In this document: positions 43,455 through 51,690 of the stretch, piece after piece | Numbering within the stretch: the first letter of the stretch is position 1 | Layout of the letters: each line of letters opens with the position of its first letter | Assembly (NCBI RefSeq): GCF_009834515.1 | Contig: NZ_CP019426.1 | Span: forward strand, 1,601,501-1,665,500 | Length of the DNA stretch: 64,000 nt | Origin: Pseudomonas sp. R84 | GTDB taxonomy: Bacteria; Pseudomonadota; Gammaproteobacteria; Pseudomonadales; Pseudomonadaceae | Reading direction: 5' to 3' | The notes under the pieces: generated by a model | The model's database searches: none | What the model saw: only the letters and a program-made list of their open reading frames with translations | What the model was told of the DNA's origin: nothing | Program-made: the position numbers and the translations under genes

Positions 43455-44216
43455 ATGCGTTTTGCCGTTCTCGGCAGCGGTAGCCAAGGGAACGGCACGC
43501 TGATCGCCAGTGCTGATACGTATGTGCTGGTGGATTGTGGTTTTTCCCTGCGGGAAACCGAAAAACGCCTGTTGCGCCTGGGTGTGAACCCGGCGCAACT
43601 GAGCGCGATACTCGTAACCCACGAACATGCCGACCACGTGCATGGCGTGGGTTTGCTGTCTCGGCGCTACAATCTACCGGTCTACCTCAGTCGCGGCACA
43701 CTGCGCGGGATGCGCAAACCGATCGAACCCGCAGGCTTTCTGGCCGGCGGCGAGCAACTGCAGATCGGTGCACTGAACATCGGGGTCATTGCCGTGGCCC
43801 ATGATGCGCAGGAACCGACCCAGTATGTCTTCAGTGATCACGAGCAGCGGCGTTTCGGCCTGCTGACCGACCTGGGTTCCTACTGCGAGCGGGTGCTGGA
43901 CGGTTATCGGGATCTCGATGCGTTGATGATCGAATCCAACCATTGTCGCGACATGCTGGCCCGTGGTCATTACCCGTACTTTCTCAAGCAGCGGGTGGGC
44001 GGCGAGCTGGGACATTTGAACAACCATCAGGCGGCATTCCTGGTGTCGGAGTTGGGCTGGCAAGGTCTGCAACACCTGGTTCTGGCCCATCTGAGCAGCA
44101 AGAACAACCTGCCGCAGCTGGCCCGGCAATGTTTTGTCGACACCCTCGGGTGCGACCCGGACTGGCTGCAACTGGCCGATCAAGATTCAGGGCTCGACTG
44201 GCGCCACATCGCCTAG
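43455..44216 (+). CDS. MBL-fold metallohydrolase
   Basis: 253 residues of the YycJ/PhnP-like branch of the metallo-beta-lactamase fold. Metal ligands HEHADH near residue 55, further His in AHDAQE and ESNHC. Likely a DNA or phosphodiester hydrolase; substrate is unknown. It starts 6 bp after bamC and precedes purC by 28 bp, so is probably part of the dapA-bamC-purC transcript. Confidence 0.87.
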   Translation: MRFAVLGSGSQGNGTLIASADTYVLVDCGFSLRETEKRLLRLGVNPAQLSAILVTHEHADHVHGVGLLSRRYNLPVYLSRGTLRGMRKPIEPAGFLAGGEQLQIGALNIGVIAVAHDAQEPTQYVFSDHEQRRFGLLTDLGSYCERVLDGYRDLDALMIESNHCRDMLARGHYPYFLKQRVGGELGHLNNHQAAFLVSELGWQGLQHLVLAHLSSKNNLPQLARQCFVDTLGCDPDWLQLADQDSGLDWRHIA

Positions 44217-44244
44217 CCCACCTACTTAGCAAGCGGAGCCCATC

Positions 44245-44958
44245 ATGGAAAAACGTGAAGAACTCTACCGCGGCAAAGCCAAATCGGTTTACAAGACCGA
44301 CGACGCTGACCGCTTGATCCTGCTGTTTCGCAACGACACCTCGGCGTTCGACGGCAAGCGCATCGAGCAGCTCGACCGCAAAGGCATGGTCAACAACAAG
44401 TTCAACGCCTTCATCATGCAGAAACTCGAAGCGGCCGGCATTCCGACCCAATTCGACAAACTGCTGGCCGACAACGAAGTGCTGGTGAAGAAGCTCGACA
44501 TGATCCCGGTCGAGTGCGTCGTGCGTAACTACGCCGCCGGTAGCCTGGTCAAGCGTCTGGGCGTGGAAGAAGGCCTGAAGCTCAACCCTTACACCTTCGA
44601 ACTGTTCCTCAAGGACGACGCCAAGGGCGACCCGTTCATCAACGAATCCCACGTCGTGGCATTCGGCTGGGGCACCGCCGAGCAACTGGTTCGCATGAAA
44701 GAACTGTCGCTCAAGGTCAACGAAGTCCTGACCAAGCTGTTCGACGACGCCGGCCTGTTGCTGGTCGACTTCAAGCTTGAATTCGGCGTGTTCAGCGACG
44801 GCTCGATCGTCCTCGGCGACGAGTTCAGCCCGGACGGCTGCCGTCTGTGGGACAAGGACACCAAGAAGAAGATGGATAAAGACCGCTTCCGTCAGGGCCT
44901 CGGTGACGTCATCGAAGCCTACGAAGAAGTCGCCAATCGTCTGGGCGTACCGCTTTAA
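44245..44958 (+). CDS. purC: Phosphoribosylaminoimidazole-succinocarboxamide synthase (SAICAR synthase)
   Basis: 237 residues. Joins CAIR and aspartate in purine synthesis. Family motifs: [14 protein letters not shown] at the N-terminus, [17 protein letters not shown] near residue 90, LVDFKLEFG near 172 and [14 protein letters not shown] near 190. Ends the dapA-bamC-MBL-purC run. Confidence 0.97.
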   Translation: MEKREELYRGKAKSVYKTDDADRLILLFRNDTSAFDGKRIEQLDRKGMVNNKFNAFIMQKLEAAGIPTQFDKLLADNEVLVKKLDMIPVECVVRNYAAGSLVKRLGVEEGLKLNPYTFELFLKDDAKGDPFINESHVVAFGWGTAEQLVRMKELSLKVNEVLTKLFDDAGLLLVDFKLEFGVFSDGSIVLGDEFSPDGCRLWDKDTKKKMDKDRFRQGLGDVIEAYEEVANRLGVPL

Positions 44959-45003
44959 TCGACGCAAGCATCTGATAGCACGGAGAAATTTTCGAAAGAG
45001 GGT

Positions 45004-45031
45004 TTGCTTTCGGTAAAAGTGTTGTTATGAT
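45004..45031 (+). promoter_or_regulatory. Sigma-70 promoter for tRNA-Ser
   Basis: TTGCTT (45004-45009), 16-nt spacer, TATGAT (45026-45031), 10 nt before the tRNA 5' end. Confidence 0.6.
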
Positions 45032-45041
45032 GCGCGCCGTT

Positions 45042-45131
45042 GGAGAGATGCCAGAGTGGCCGAATGGGACGGATTCGAAATCCGTTGTACCTTCACCGGT
45101 ACCTAGGGTTCGAATCCCTATCTCTCCGCCA
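45042..45131 (+). tRNA. tRNA-Ser (anticodon CGA)
   Basis: 90 nt with encoded CCA. Acceptor stem GGAGAGA (45042-45048) pairs with TCTCTCC (45121-45127); the anticodon arm GGATTCGAAATCC presents CGA; a long variable arm (GTACCTTCACCGGTAC) marks a class II tRNA and the T arm contains GGTTCGAATCC. Reads UCG codons. Confidence 0.96.
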
Positions 45132-45141
45132 TTACATAGGA

Positions 45142-45175
45142 AAAGCCCCGTAGATGAAAATCTACGGGGCTTTTT
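45142..45175 (+). terminator. Terminator after tRNA-Ser
   Basis: AAAGCCCCGTAGA / TCTACGGGGCTTT stem with a TGAAAA loop and five T at the end, 10 bp downstream of the tRNA. Confidence 0.93.
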
Positions 45176-45515
45176 CGTTTCTGCGAATCCAGTATTCGTG
45201 GCTGTAGCGAGGGTGCTGAAGCGCGTTTTGCACGCTGAGGTCATTGGCAGAGAGGCAATTTAAGTAAATAGAGCCTCTGCCGACATTAGAGATACGACGC
45301 TCACAGGACCCGCCGACCCATTTAAAGCCGCGTTCGCAGAGTAGGGGGCTTTCATTATTGGCCAGCGATCGGCCGCCAGATCAAACTCGTCGTCGTTTAT
45401 CCTCTGTCCAGCCATGAGGCCAGCGCTTTCACTAAAGTGGAGACTTGCTCACCTCGGCCGAGAAAAGCGCATCCAGCGAGTTCCAGCCTCGCTCCCTATT
45501 TGAATTGGTTTGAAT
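45176..45515. other. Intergenic region before the giant glycosyltransferase
   Basis: 340 bp with no convincing gene. One imperfect hairpin, GGCAGAGAGGC (45246-45256) / GCCTCTGCC (45273-45281), has an A/T-rich loop and could be an extra terminator. No duplicated tRNA 3' end (attachment site) was found here or further downstream. The promoter of the glycosyltransferase could not be located. Confidence 0.4.
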
Positions 45516-48500
45516 ATGATGATTCCACCATCAACCCAAGGTGCTCACCGCGCTTCTGAACGTCAGTCCGTCAAGTCAGGCAGCAGCGCCGCTCCCCACG
45601 TCGACGGGTGCGAAGTACTGGTTGCGCAGCCGCCGGTATTCGAGGATGGCGAGCCGCCAGTCGGCGTGGTTATCCATGCGTATTACCCCGAAGTGCTGCA
45701 GGATATCCTGCGCCGTTTGATCAAACTGCCTGAACGCCTGCATCTTTACGTAACCTGCGTAGCCGGTCGTGACGATGAGGTCCGTGCTCAGCTGACGGCC
45801 AGTACATTGAGTTTTTCGCTATACCGGGTGCCGAACCACGGCAGGGACGTTTTGCCGTTTCTGCGGGTGCTGCCGTTCTTGCGTGCCGATAATATCCGCA
45901 CGCTGGTCAAGCTGCACACCAAGCGTTCGCTGCACTTGGGCGGGGACAACGATTGGGGCGTTGAACTGTTCGATGACCTGTTGGGCCCGGTACGATTCAG
46001 TCGAGCGCTGGAACACCTTGCCGACCCGCTGCACGTTCCAATGCTGGGTCCCCAGCGATACCTGCTGCCAGTCACCCGATTCCTCAGCGAAAGCAATCGC
46101 GCCTTGCTTGTCACCCTGGCCGAGCGTGGCGGCGTTGATCCGCAAGGCATCAACGAAGCGGATTATTTTGCCGGCACCATGTTCTTTGCGCGCACTGAAG
46201 TGTTTGCCCCACTGGAGCGGATGCAGCTCACGAGCAACGATTTCGAAGCGGAAAGCGGCCAGCTCGACGGCACCCTCGCACACACTCTGGAGCGATTTTT
46301 CGGCGTTCTGGCGAATGTTGGTCGCCAGCAGCGCAATATCGACCTTTATCAGCGCTGGTTGGCGAGTCGGCAACTGGCTGCCGTCGAGGTCGAAGGTTTA
46401 CCCGCGCGACTGGCGAGCTGGCCGCGGCAACCGGACGTGTTGTTGGTGTTGACCGACACCGTGGGTGACATCGAACTGTTGCGTTCCAGCCTGGCAAGCA
46501 TCGATCACCAGCTTTATCAGGCGGCGGCCATCGTGGTGCTCTCCGATGCCGAACCTGTAGGCGTTACGCCGGCCGACAATCTGGTCTGGCTGCCGTTGGC
46601 CGAATCCTGGCCGAGCCAGCTCAATCAGCTGTTGCAGGAGATCGACGTCGACTGGTGGTACCTGTTACGGGGCGGAGACGAACTGGATCCTCACGCGCTG
46701 CTTTTGCTCGCTGAAGGCATCGCGCTGAATCCCGGCGTCAGCGCTTGCTACAGCGATGAAGACTCACTGACCGCTGAAGGCTGCCAGGGTCCGGTATTCA
46801 AGCCGGATTTGAATCTGGATATGTTGCGCAGTTATCCGTATGTCGGCCGCGCACTGTCCTTCAGTCGCGAGGCCGCGTTGTCTGCTGGCGGCTTTGATCC
46901 CGCCTTCAGCGAACTGGCGCCCCACGATTTGCTTTTTCGGCTGATTGAAACACACGGCCTGGGGACTGTCGGGCACCTCGCGGATGTGCTGGTGCATCAG
47001 GCCATCAATTTCCCCCAGTGGCTCAGTGAACCCCAAGTCATCGCAAACTCGGCAGCCATCGTCGGGGCGCACTTGCAGCGGCTGGGCGTGGCTCATGAGC
47101 TGCAGGCCGGACCTTTGCCAATGGCTAATCGTGTGGTCTACCGCCATGCGGAGCAGCCGCTGGTCTCGATCCTTATTCCCACCAAGGACTGCCTGCCGAT
47201 GCTGCTGCGCTGCATCGAAAGCATCATGGAGAAAACCAGCTATACGAATTACGAACTGATCATCGTCGACAACAACAGCGAAACCGCCGAAGCCCGGGAC
47301 TGGTTCAACGGTATGGAGCTGTTGAACAATCCCAAGGTGCGCATCCTGCGTTATCCGCACCCGTTCAACTATTCGGCGATCAATAATTTTGCCGCCAGCC
47401 ATGCCCACGGCGATTACCTGGTGCTGCTCAACAATGACACGGCGATCATTGATGGCGACTGGCTTGGTGCGCTGCTGCATCACGCCCAGCGGCCAGAAGT
47501 GGGGATAGTGGGCGCCAAACTGTTGTTCCTCGACGGGACTGTTCAGCATGCAGGTGTGGTACTCGGGTTGCGTGGCGTTGCAGACCACCCGTTTATCGGC
47601 GATTCAATGCAGTCCAACGGCTACCTTCACCGCTTGCATCTTGATCAGAACTACAGCGCTGTCACCGCCGCCTGCCTGATGATCAGCACCGAGCTGTACC
47701 AGCAAGTGGGTGGAATGGACGAGGTCGGCCTGGCCGTTTCCTTTAACGATGTGGATCTGTGTCTGAAAGTCGGCCAGGCTGGACGGCTGATCGTCTGGAC
47801 GCCCTATGTGCTGCTCGTTCACGAAGCCAGTGTGAGCCAGAACAACGTCGACACGACCAAGGAAGAAGCCAAGCGCAAACGGTTCAAGGGCGAACAATCG
47901 GTGATGTACCAGCGTTGGCTTGCGCAAATCGCCAACGATCCGGCCTACAACCGCAACCTGACCCTGGAGGGCAGTGGCTTCTCCTCCAAATACCGCACCG
48001 ATACGGACTGGCACCCGTTTGCCAGTCGTGAGTTGCCTCACGTGCTGTGTCACCCCCTCGACTCTTTCGGCAGCGGACACTACCGCGTGCGTCAGCCTTT
48101 CGCTGCCCTGAAAGCCGCGCAGCTGATCGGCGGAACGGTAAGCGACGAGGGACTGCAACCGACAGAACTGGAGCGCATTGCGCCGGACACGATCATATTC
48201 CAGGGGCAGCACACAACGCCTCATCTGGAGTACATGCAGGACACCAAGGCATTCTCCAGGGCGTTCAAGGTTTACGAGCTGGATGACTATATTCTTGACG
48301 TGCCCGCAGGCAACTTGAACCACGAATTGCTGCCCAAAGACATCACCAAACGCTTGAAGAAAGCGGTAGGGCTGTGCGATCGCTTGGTGGTGTCGACCGA
48401 ACCGCTGGCCAATGCGCTGAAGGGCTTCAATACCGACATCCGGGTGATGGAAAACCGTCTGCCGAGCCACTGGTGGAGCGACCTGACCAGCCGGCGCCAG

Positions 48501-49016
48501 CAAGGCCGCAAGCCTCGGGTTGGCTGGGCCGGCGGCTCGAGTCACAGCGCCGACCTGCAAGTCATCGCCGAAGTGGTTCGTGCGCTGGAAGGGGAAGTTG
48601 AATGGGTGTTCATGGGAATGTGCCCACCAGCGCTGCGTCCCTATGTCCATGAGTTTCATAGAGGGGTGAGTATTGAAAAATACCCGCAAAGACTGGCCGG
48701 CCTGAACCTGGACCTGGCTTTGGCACCGCTGAAAGACAACTTTTTCAACGCCTGCAAAAGCAATTTGCGCTTGTTGGAATATGGCGCCTGTGGTTTCCCC
48801 GTGATCTGCTCGGACATCGTTTGTTATCAGGGGGATTTCCCGGTGACGAGGGTCAGGAACCGTTCGCAAGACTGGATTGCCGCTATTCGCGAACATCTTG
48901 CCGAACCCGATGCCAGCGCCAGGGCTGGGCAGGCCCTGCGCAGCGTTGTACTTGATCACTGGATGCTCAAGGACGAGCATCTGTTGGCGTGGCGAAACGC
49001 CTGGCTGGCGGACTGA
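45516..49016 (+). CDS. Large multidomain glycosyltransferase (RgpF-GT2-like-GT2-GT4-like)
   Basis: About 1166 residues, predicted cytoplasmic. Four parts: an RgpF/rhamnan-synthesis domain (about 45-285; VGVVIHAYYPEVLQDIL, HGRDVLPFL, KLHTKRS), a degenerate GT2-like domain (about 305-530; LRGGDELDPHALLLLAEG, YSDEDSL), a canonical GT2 domain (about 545-775; VSILIPTKDCLPMLLRCIES, LNNDTAIIDGDW, FNDVDLCLKVGQAG), and a C-terminal GT4-like domain (about 850-1160; GWAGGSSHSADLQVI, KSNLRLLEYGACGFPVICS). Such fusions build O-antigen-like or rhamnan polymers. ATG 45516 is chosen without a good ribosome binding site; TTG 45510 and ATG 45519 are alternatives. Followed by a terminator. Confidence 0.87.
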   Translation: MMIPPSTQGAHRASERQSVKSGSSAAPHVDGCEVLVAQPPVFEDGEPPVGVVIHAYYPEVLQDILRRLIKLPERLHLYVTCVAGRDDEVRAQLTASTLSFSLYRVPNHGRDVLPFLRVLPFLRADNIRTLVKLHTKRSLHLGGDNDWGVELFDDLLGPVRFSRALEHLADPLHVPMLGPQRYLLPVTRFLSESNRALLVTLAERGGVDPQGINEADYFAGTMFFARTEVFAPLERMQLTSNDFEAESGQLDGTLAHTLERFFGVLANVGRQQRNIDLYQRWLASRQLAAVEVEGLPARLASWPRQPDVLLVLTDTVGDIELLRSSLASIDHQLYQAAAIVVLSDAEPVGVTPADNLVWLPLAESWPSQLNQLLQEIDVDWWYLLRGGDELDPHALLLLAEGIALNPGVSACYSDEDSLTAEGCQGPVFKPDLNLDMLRSYPYVGRALSFSREAALSAGGFDPAFSELAPHDLLFRLIETHGLGTVGHLADVLVHQAINFPQWLSEPQVIANSAAIVGAHLQRLGVAHELQAGPLPMANRVVYRHAEQPLVSILIPTKDCLPMLLRCIESIMEKTSYTNYELIIVDNNSETAEARDWFNGMELLNNPKVRILRYPHPFNYSAINNFAASHAHGDYLVLLNNDTAIIDGDWLGALLHHAQRPEVGIVGAKLLFLDGTVQHAGVVLGLRGVADHPFIGDSMQSNGYLHRLHLDQNYSAVTAACLMISTELYQQVGGMDEVGLAVSFNDVDLCLKVGQAGRLIVWTPYVLLVHEASVSQNNVDTTKEEAKRKRFKGEQSVMYQRWLAQIANDPAYNRNLTLEGSGFSSKYRTDTDWHPFASRELPHVLCHPLDSFGSGHYRVRQPFAALKAAQLIGGTVSDEGLQPTELERIAPDTIIFQGQHTTPHLEYMQDTKAFSRAFKVYELDDYILDVPAGNLNHELLPKDITKRLKKAVGLCDRLVVSTEPLANALKGFNTDIRVMENRLPSHWWSDLTSRRQQGRKPRVGWAGGSSHSADLQVIAEVVRALEGEVEWVFMGMCPPALRPYVHEFHRGVSIEKYPQRLAGLNLDLALAPLKDNFFNACKSNLRLLEYGACGFPVICSDIVCYQGDFPVTRVRNRSQDWIAAIREHLAEPDASARAGQALRSVVLDHWMLKDEHLLAWRNAWLAD

Positions 49017-49096
49017 ACAAGAGGCCTGCATTGCGCGCGGGTCTCTGTCAGGTCTTTCCCACCGTCGCGCAAAGCGCCCAAGCGTGTTCGAGCCCG

Positions 49097-49132
49097 AAAA
49101 AAGCCTCACAGTCTTCAAACTGTGGGGCTTTT
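49097..49132. terminator. Bidirectional terminator
   Basis: 12-bp stem AAGCCTCACAGT (49101-49112) / ACTGTGGGGCTT (49119-49130) with one G-T pair and A/T runs on both sides, between the convergent glycosyltransferase and DUF1508 genes. Confidence 0.9.
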
Positions 49133-49159
49133 CCATTTCCGCAGGGTCGTGCAGAGCGG

Positions 49160-49351
49160 CTAAATCACCTTGACCGGCGTCTCCCCCTGCACAGCCTTGA
49201 TCAGCCCGATCACATGCAAGCAATCCGCCTTGTTCACATACGACTCGCCACTGGCGATGGTCTCGTGGTTACCCGCCCTCAGTCTCCAGCGCCATTGTCC
49301 TTTGCCGGTGCTCGGGGTGCCTCTGGATTGCCTGTAAATCTCGAAATACAT
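49160..49351 (-). CDS. DUF1508 (YegP-like) small protein
   Basis: 63 residues, one DUF1508 unit: YFEIYRQSRG, WRWRLRAGNHETIASGESY and a C-terminal helix KADCLHVIGLIK. Family proteins such as YegP have tandem units and no settled function. GGAG lies 8-9 nt before the ATG. The upstream gap 49352-49627 (276 bp) shows no gene. Confidence 0.83.
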   Translation of the reverse strand: MYFEIYRQSRGTPSTGKGQWRWRLRAGNHETIASGESYVNKADCLHVIGLIKAVQGETPVKVI

Positions 49352-49627
49352 TCAGTTCGCTCCATGCGATTCATTGTGCGACAGCCTGTGTGGCGCATGC
49401 TCGCAAGCCTAGCGCAGACGGTTTTTTTGGCTATCGGACATTTGTTTCCAATCGTTCGCGGATGTTTCTGAAGGGCGCGGGCTAGAGCGTGTGGATAGGC
49501 CTCTGGATTGGCCAATATGACGCCGTCTGCGCCTTGCAACGCCGTCGACGCTCCTGCTTAATACGGGACGGCTCATGGCGTCGAATATCGTTCGGCGACC
49601 GACAAACACTATAAGAAGAGCACTCCT

Positions 49628-50593
49628 TTGACTGAGCACGGAACGCAACAGGCCGGGCAGGTGACGTTATCGCTGGTGGTCCCCGTTTTTAACGAGGAGG
49701 ACAGCCTCGACACCTTTTTGCGGCGCATCAATGAAGTCTTTCAGGCACAGGCGTTGATCGATCTGGAGCTGGTGTTCGTCAACGACGGCAGCACAGACGC
49801 GACCCTTGATCGCCTGCTCGAACATCAGCGCCAGGATGTGCGCCTGCGTATCGTCGACCTGAGCCGCAACTTCGGCAAAGAAGCGGCGTTGTCTGCCGGT
49901 TTGCAGATCGCGACCGGGCAGATCGTTGTGCCAATCGATGCTGACTTGCAGGATCCCCCGGAAGTCATTCTGCAGATGATCGAGCGCTGGCGTGAAGGCT
50001 TTGAAGTGGTGCTCGGTCACCGCATCAGCCGTCGCAGCGACACTTGGGCGAAACAGACCTCGGCTCACTGGTTTTACCGCCTGCACAACAAAATTGCCGA
50101 ACAGCCTTTACCCGAAAACGTCGGTGATTTTCGTCTGATGGATCGCTGCGTGGTGGATGCCTTGCTGACCTTGCCCGAATCCCGGCGCTTCATGAAGGGC
50201 CTGTTCGCCTGGGTCGGCTTTCGCACTACCCACGTCGATTACGAGCGCCCGGAGCGCGTGGCGGGGCAGAGCAAGTTCAATGGTTGGCGCCTGTGGAATT
50301 TCGCGCTGGAAGGCATCACCAGTTTCAGTACCGAGCCATTGCGGATCTGGACGTATGTCGGCGCATTGGTGTCGCTGGTGTCTTTCGCCTTCGCCATGTT
50401 CATCGTCGTGCGTACGTTGATTCACGGTGTCGACATGCCCGGTTATGCCTCGCTGATGGTGGCCGTGACCTTTCTCGGTGGCCTGCAATTGATCGGCATC
50501 GGCGTACTCGGTGAGTACCTGGGCCGCACGTATATCGAATCCAAACGCCGGCCGGTTTTTCTGGTGCGTCGCGTCTACGACCCCAAGGACTGA
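49628..50593 (+). CDS. GtrB-type glycosyltransferase (polyprenyl-phosphate sugar transferase)
   Basis: 321 residues starting at a TTG codon. GT2 domain with VVPVFNEEDSLDTFL near residue 17, VNDGSTDAT near 50, and the catalytic DADLQDPPEV near 103; then two C-terminal membrane helices (about 236-258 and 272-293) as in GtrB/ArnC/DPM1 enzymes. It would transfer a sugar to undecaprenyl phosphate at the inner membrane for periplasmic polysaccharide modification. First of four closely coupled genes. No ATG fits; the TTG gives the expected N-terminal length. Confidence 0.88.
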   Translation: MTEHGTQQAGQVTLSLVVPVFNEEDSLDTFLRRINEVFQAQALIDLELVFVNDGSTDATLDRLLEHQRQDVRLRIVDLSRNFGKEAALSAGLQIATGQIVVPIDADLQDPPEVILQMIERWREGFEVVLGHRISRRSDTWAKQTSAHWFYRLHNKIAEQPLPENVGDFRLMDRCVVDALLTLPESRRFMKGLFAWVGFRTTHVDYERPERVAGQSKFNGWRLWNFALEGITSFSTEPLRIWTYVGALVSLVSFAFAMFIVVRTLIHGVDMPGYASLMVAVTFLGGLQLIGIGVLGEYLGRTYIESKRRPVFLVRRVYDPKD

Positions 50594-50596
50594 TAC

Positions 50597-51307
50597 ATGG
50601 ATCTCAAGGAAACCGACATCCTCGGCGACAGCATCAACGAGCATTGGTATTACTGTTCGAAAGCCGCGGCCACCCGGCGTTTGCTGGGAGATGCAACCAT
50701 CGGCCGAATCCTCGATGTCGGCGCCGGTTCGGGTTTTTTCTCCCACCATTTGCTGACGCACACCGATGCGCGTGAAGCGTGGTGCGTGGATATCAGCTAT
50801 ACCGCCGACTCCAGCACTACCACCGCCGGCAAACCGGTGCACTACCGTCGCGGGATCGAGACCATCGATGCCGATCTGGTGTTGCTGATGGACGTACTGG
50901 AGCATGTCGATGACGACCTCGGCCTGCTCAAAATGTACGTCGATAAAGTGCCGTCCGGTAGTCGTTTCCTGATGACAGTGCCGGCATTTCAGTTTCTGTG
51001 GAGCGGTCACGACGACTTTCTCGAACACAAGCGCCGCTACACGCTGGCGCAGTTCGAAACACTGGCGCGTGACGCGGGTTTGACGGTGCAGCGCGGTGCT
51101 TATTATTTCGGCGCGGTGTTCCCGATTGCGGCGGCGTTGCGCTTGTTGCCGCAAGGCGCGCAAGCGCAACCGCCGCGCTCGCAGCTTAAACGCCATCACC
51201 CACTGGTCAACGGCGTTCTCAAGACCTTGTGCAGTCTCGAGCTGCCATTGCTGGGCATCAACCGTCTGGCCGGGTTGAGTGTGTTCGTGCTGGCGCGCAA
51301 ACCGTGA
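50597..51307 (+). CDS. Class I SAM-dependent methyltransferase within the gtr cassette
   Basis: 236 residues. SAM-binding motif I ILDVGAGSGFFSHH near residue 38, acidic motif II CVDIS near 63, and motif LLMDVLEHVDDD near 96. The segment FLWSGHDDFLEHKRRYTL resembles methyltransferases that act on glycolipid or sugar substrates. A hydrophobic patch near the C-terminus could give membrane association. It begins 3 bp after gtrB and overlaps gtrA by 4 bp (GTGA), indicating coupled translation. Substrate unknown; a lipid-linked sugar is the obvious inference from context. Confidence 0.85.
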   Translation: MDLKETDILGDSINEHWYYCSKAAATRRLLGDATIGRILDVGAGSGFFSHHLLTHTDAREAWCVDISYTADSSTTTAGKPVHYRRGIETIDADLVLLMDVLEHVDDDLGLLKMYVDKVPSGSRFLMTVPAFQFLWSGHDDFLEHKRRYTLAQFETLARDAGLTVQRGAYYFGAVFPIAAALRLLPQGAQAQPPRSQLKRHHPLVNGVLKTLCSLELPLLGINRLAGLSVFVLARKP

Positions 51308-51690
51308 CCTCGGCGGAAAAAAACGCATTGATCCAGCGTGGTGTGCGTTTTGCCGTGACCGGCCTGTTCGTCACCGCGTTGCATGCGTTGGTGGCGGTAC
51401 TGTTGATCAAATTCATTGCCGCGCAGCCGCCGCTGGCTAACGGCGTGGCGTTTGCCGTAGCGACCGTGGTGTCCTACGTGATCAACACCACCTGGAGTTT
51501 TTCTGCCCGTTTGCACGGGCGAACGCTGCTGCGTTTCCTGCTGGTGTCCGTAGGTGGCTTTTTTCTGGCGATGTTGGTTGCCTGGGCCGCACAGATTGCC
51601 GGGCTGCACTATCTGCTGGGCATCGTCGCGGTGGCGCTGACGATTCCGGCGTTCACCTTTGTCTTGCACAATTTCTGGACCTATCGATGA
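51304..51690 (+). CDS. GtrA-family flippase-like membrane protein
   Basis: 128 residues with four membrane helices; starts at GTG 51304, overlapping the methyltransferase stop. Motifs of PF04138: RFAVTGLFVTALHALVAVLL near residue 13, the loop YVINTTWSFS near 57, and the terminal HNFWTYR. GtrA proteins are proposed to flip polyprenyl-linked sugar made by GtrB. It overlaps the next gene by 4 bp (ATGA). Confidence 0.9.
   Translation: MTSAEKNALIQRGVRFAVTGLFVTALHALVAVLLIKFIAAQPPLANGVAFAVATVVSYVINTTWSFSARLHGRTLLRFLLVSVGGFFLAMLVAWAAQIAGLHYLLGIVAVALTIPAFTFVLHNFWTYR

Noticed and set aside
45027..45263. A 78-codon frame spanning tRNA-Ser.
   Set aside because: It overlaps a well-formed tRNA gene and its terminator.
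45042..49016. tRNA-Ser as an integration site for the polysaccharide region.
   Set aside because: No duplicated tRNA 3' end, integrase or insertion sequence was found downstream, and a normal terminator follows the tRNA.
47604..49223. A 539-codon minus-strand frame opposite the giant glycosyltransferase.
   Set aside because: Shadow frame crossing the bidirectional terminator and the DUF1508 gene end; no recognisable domain.
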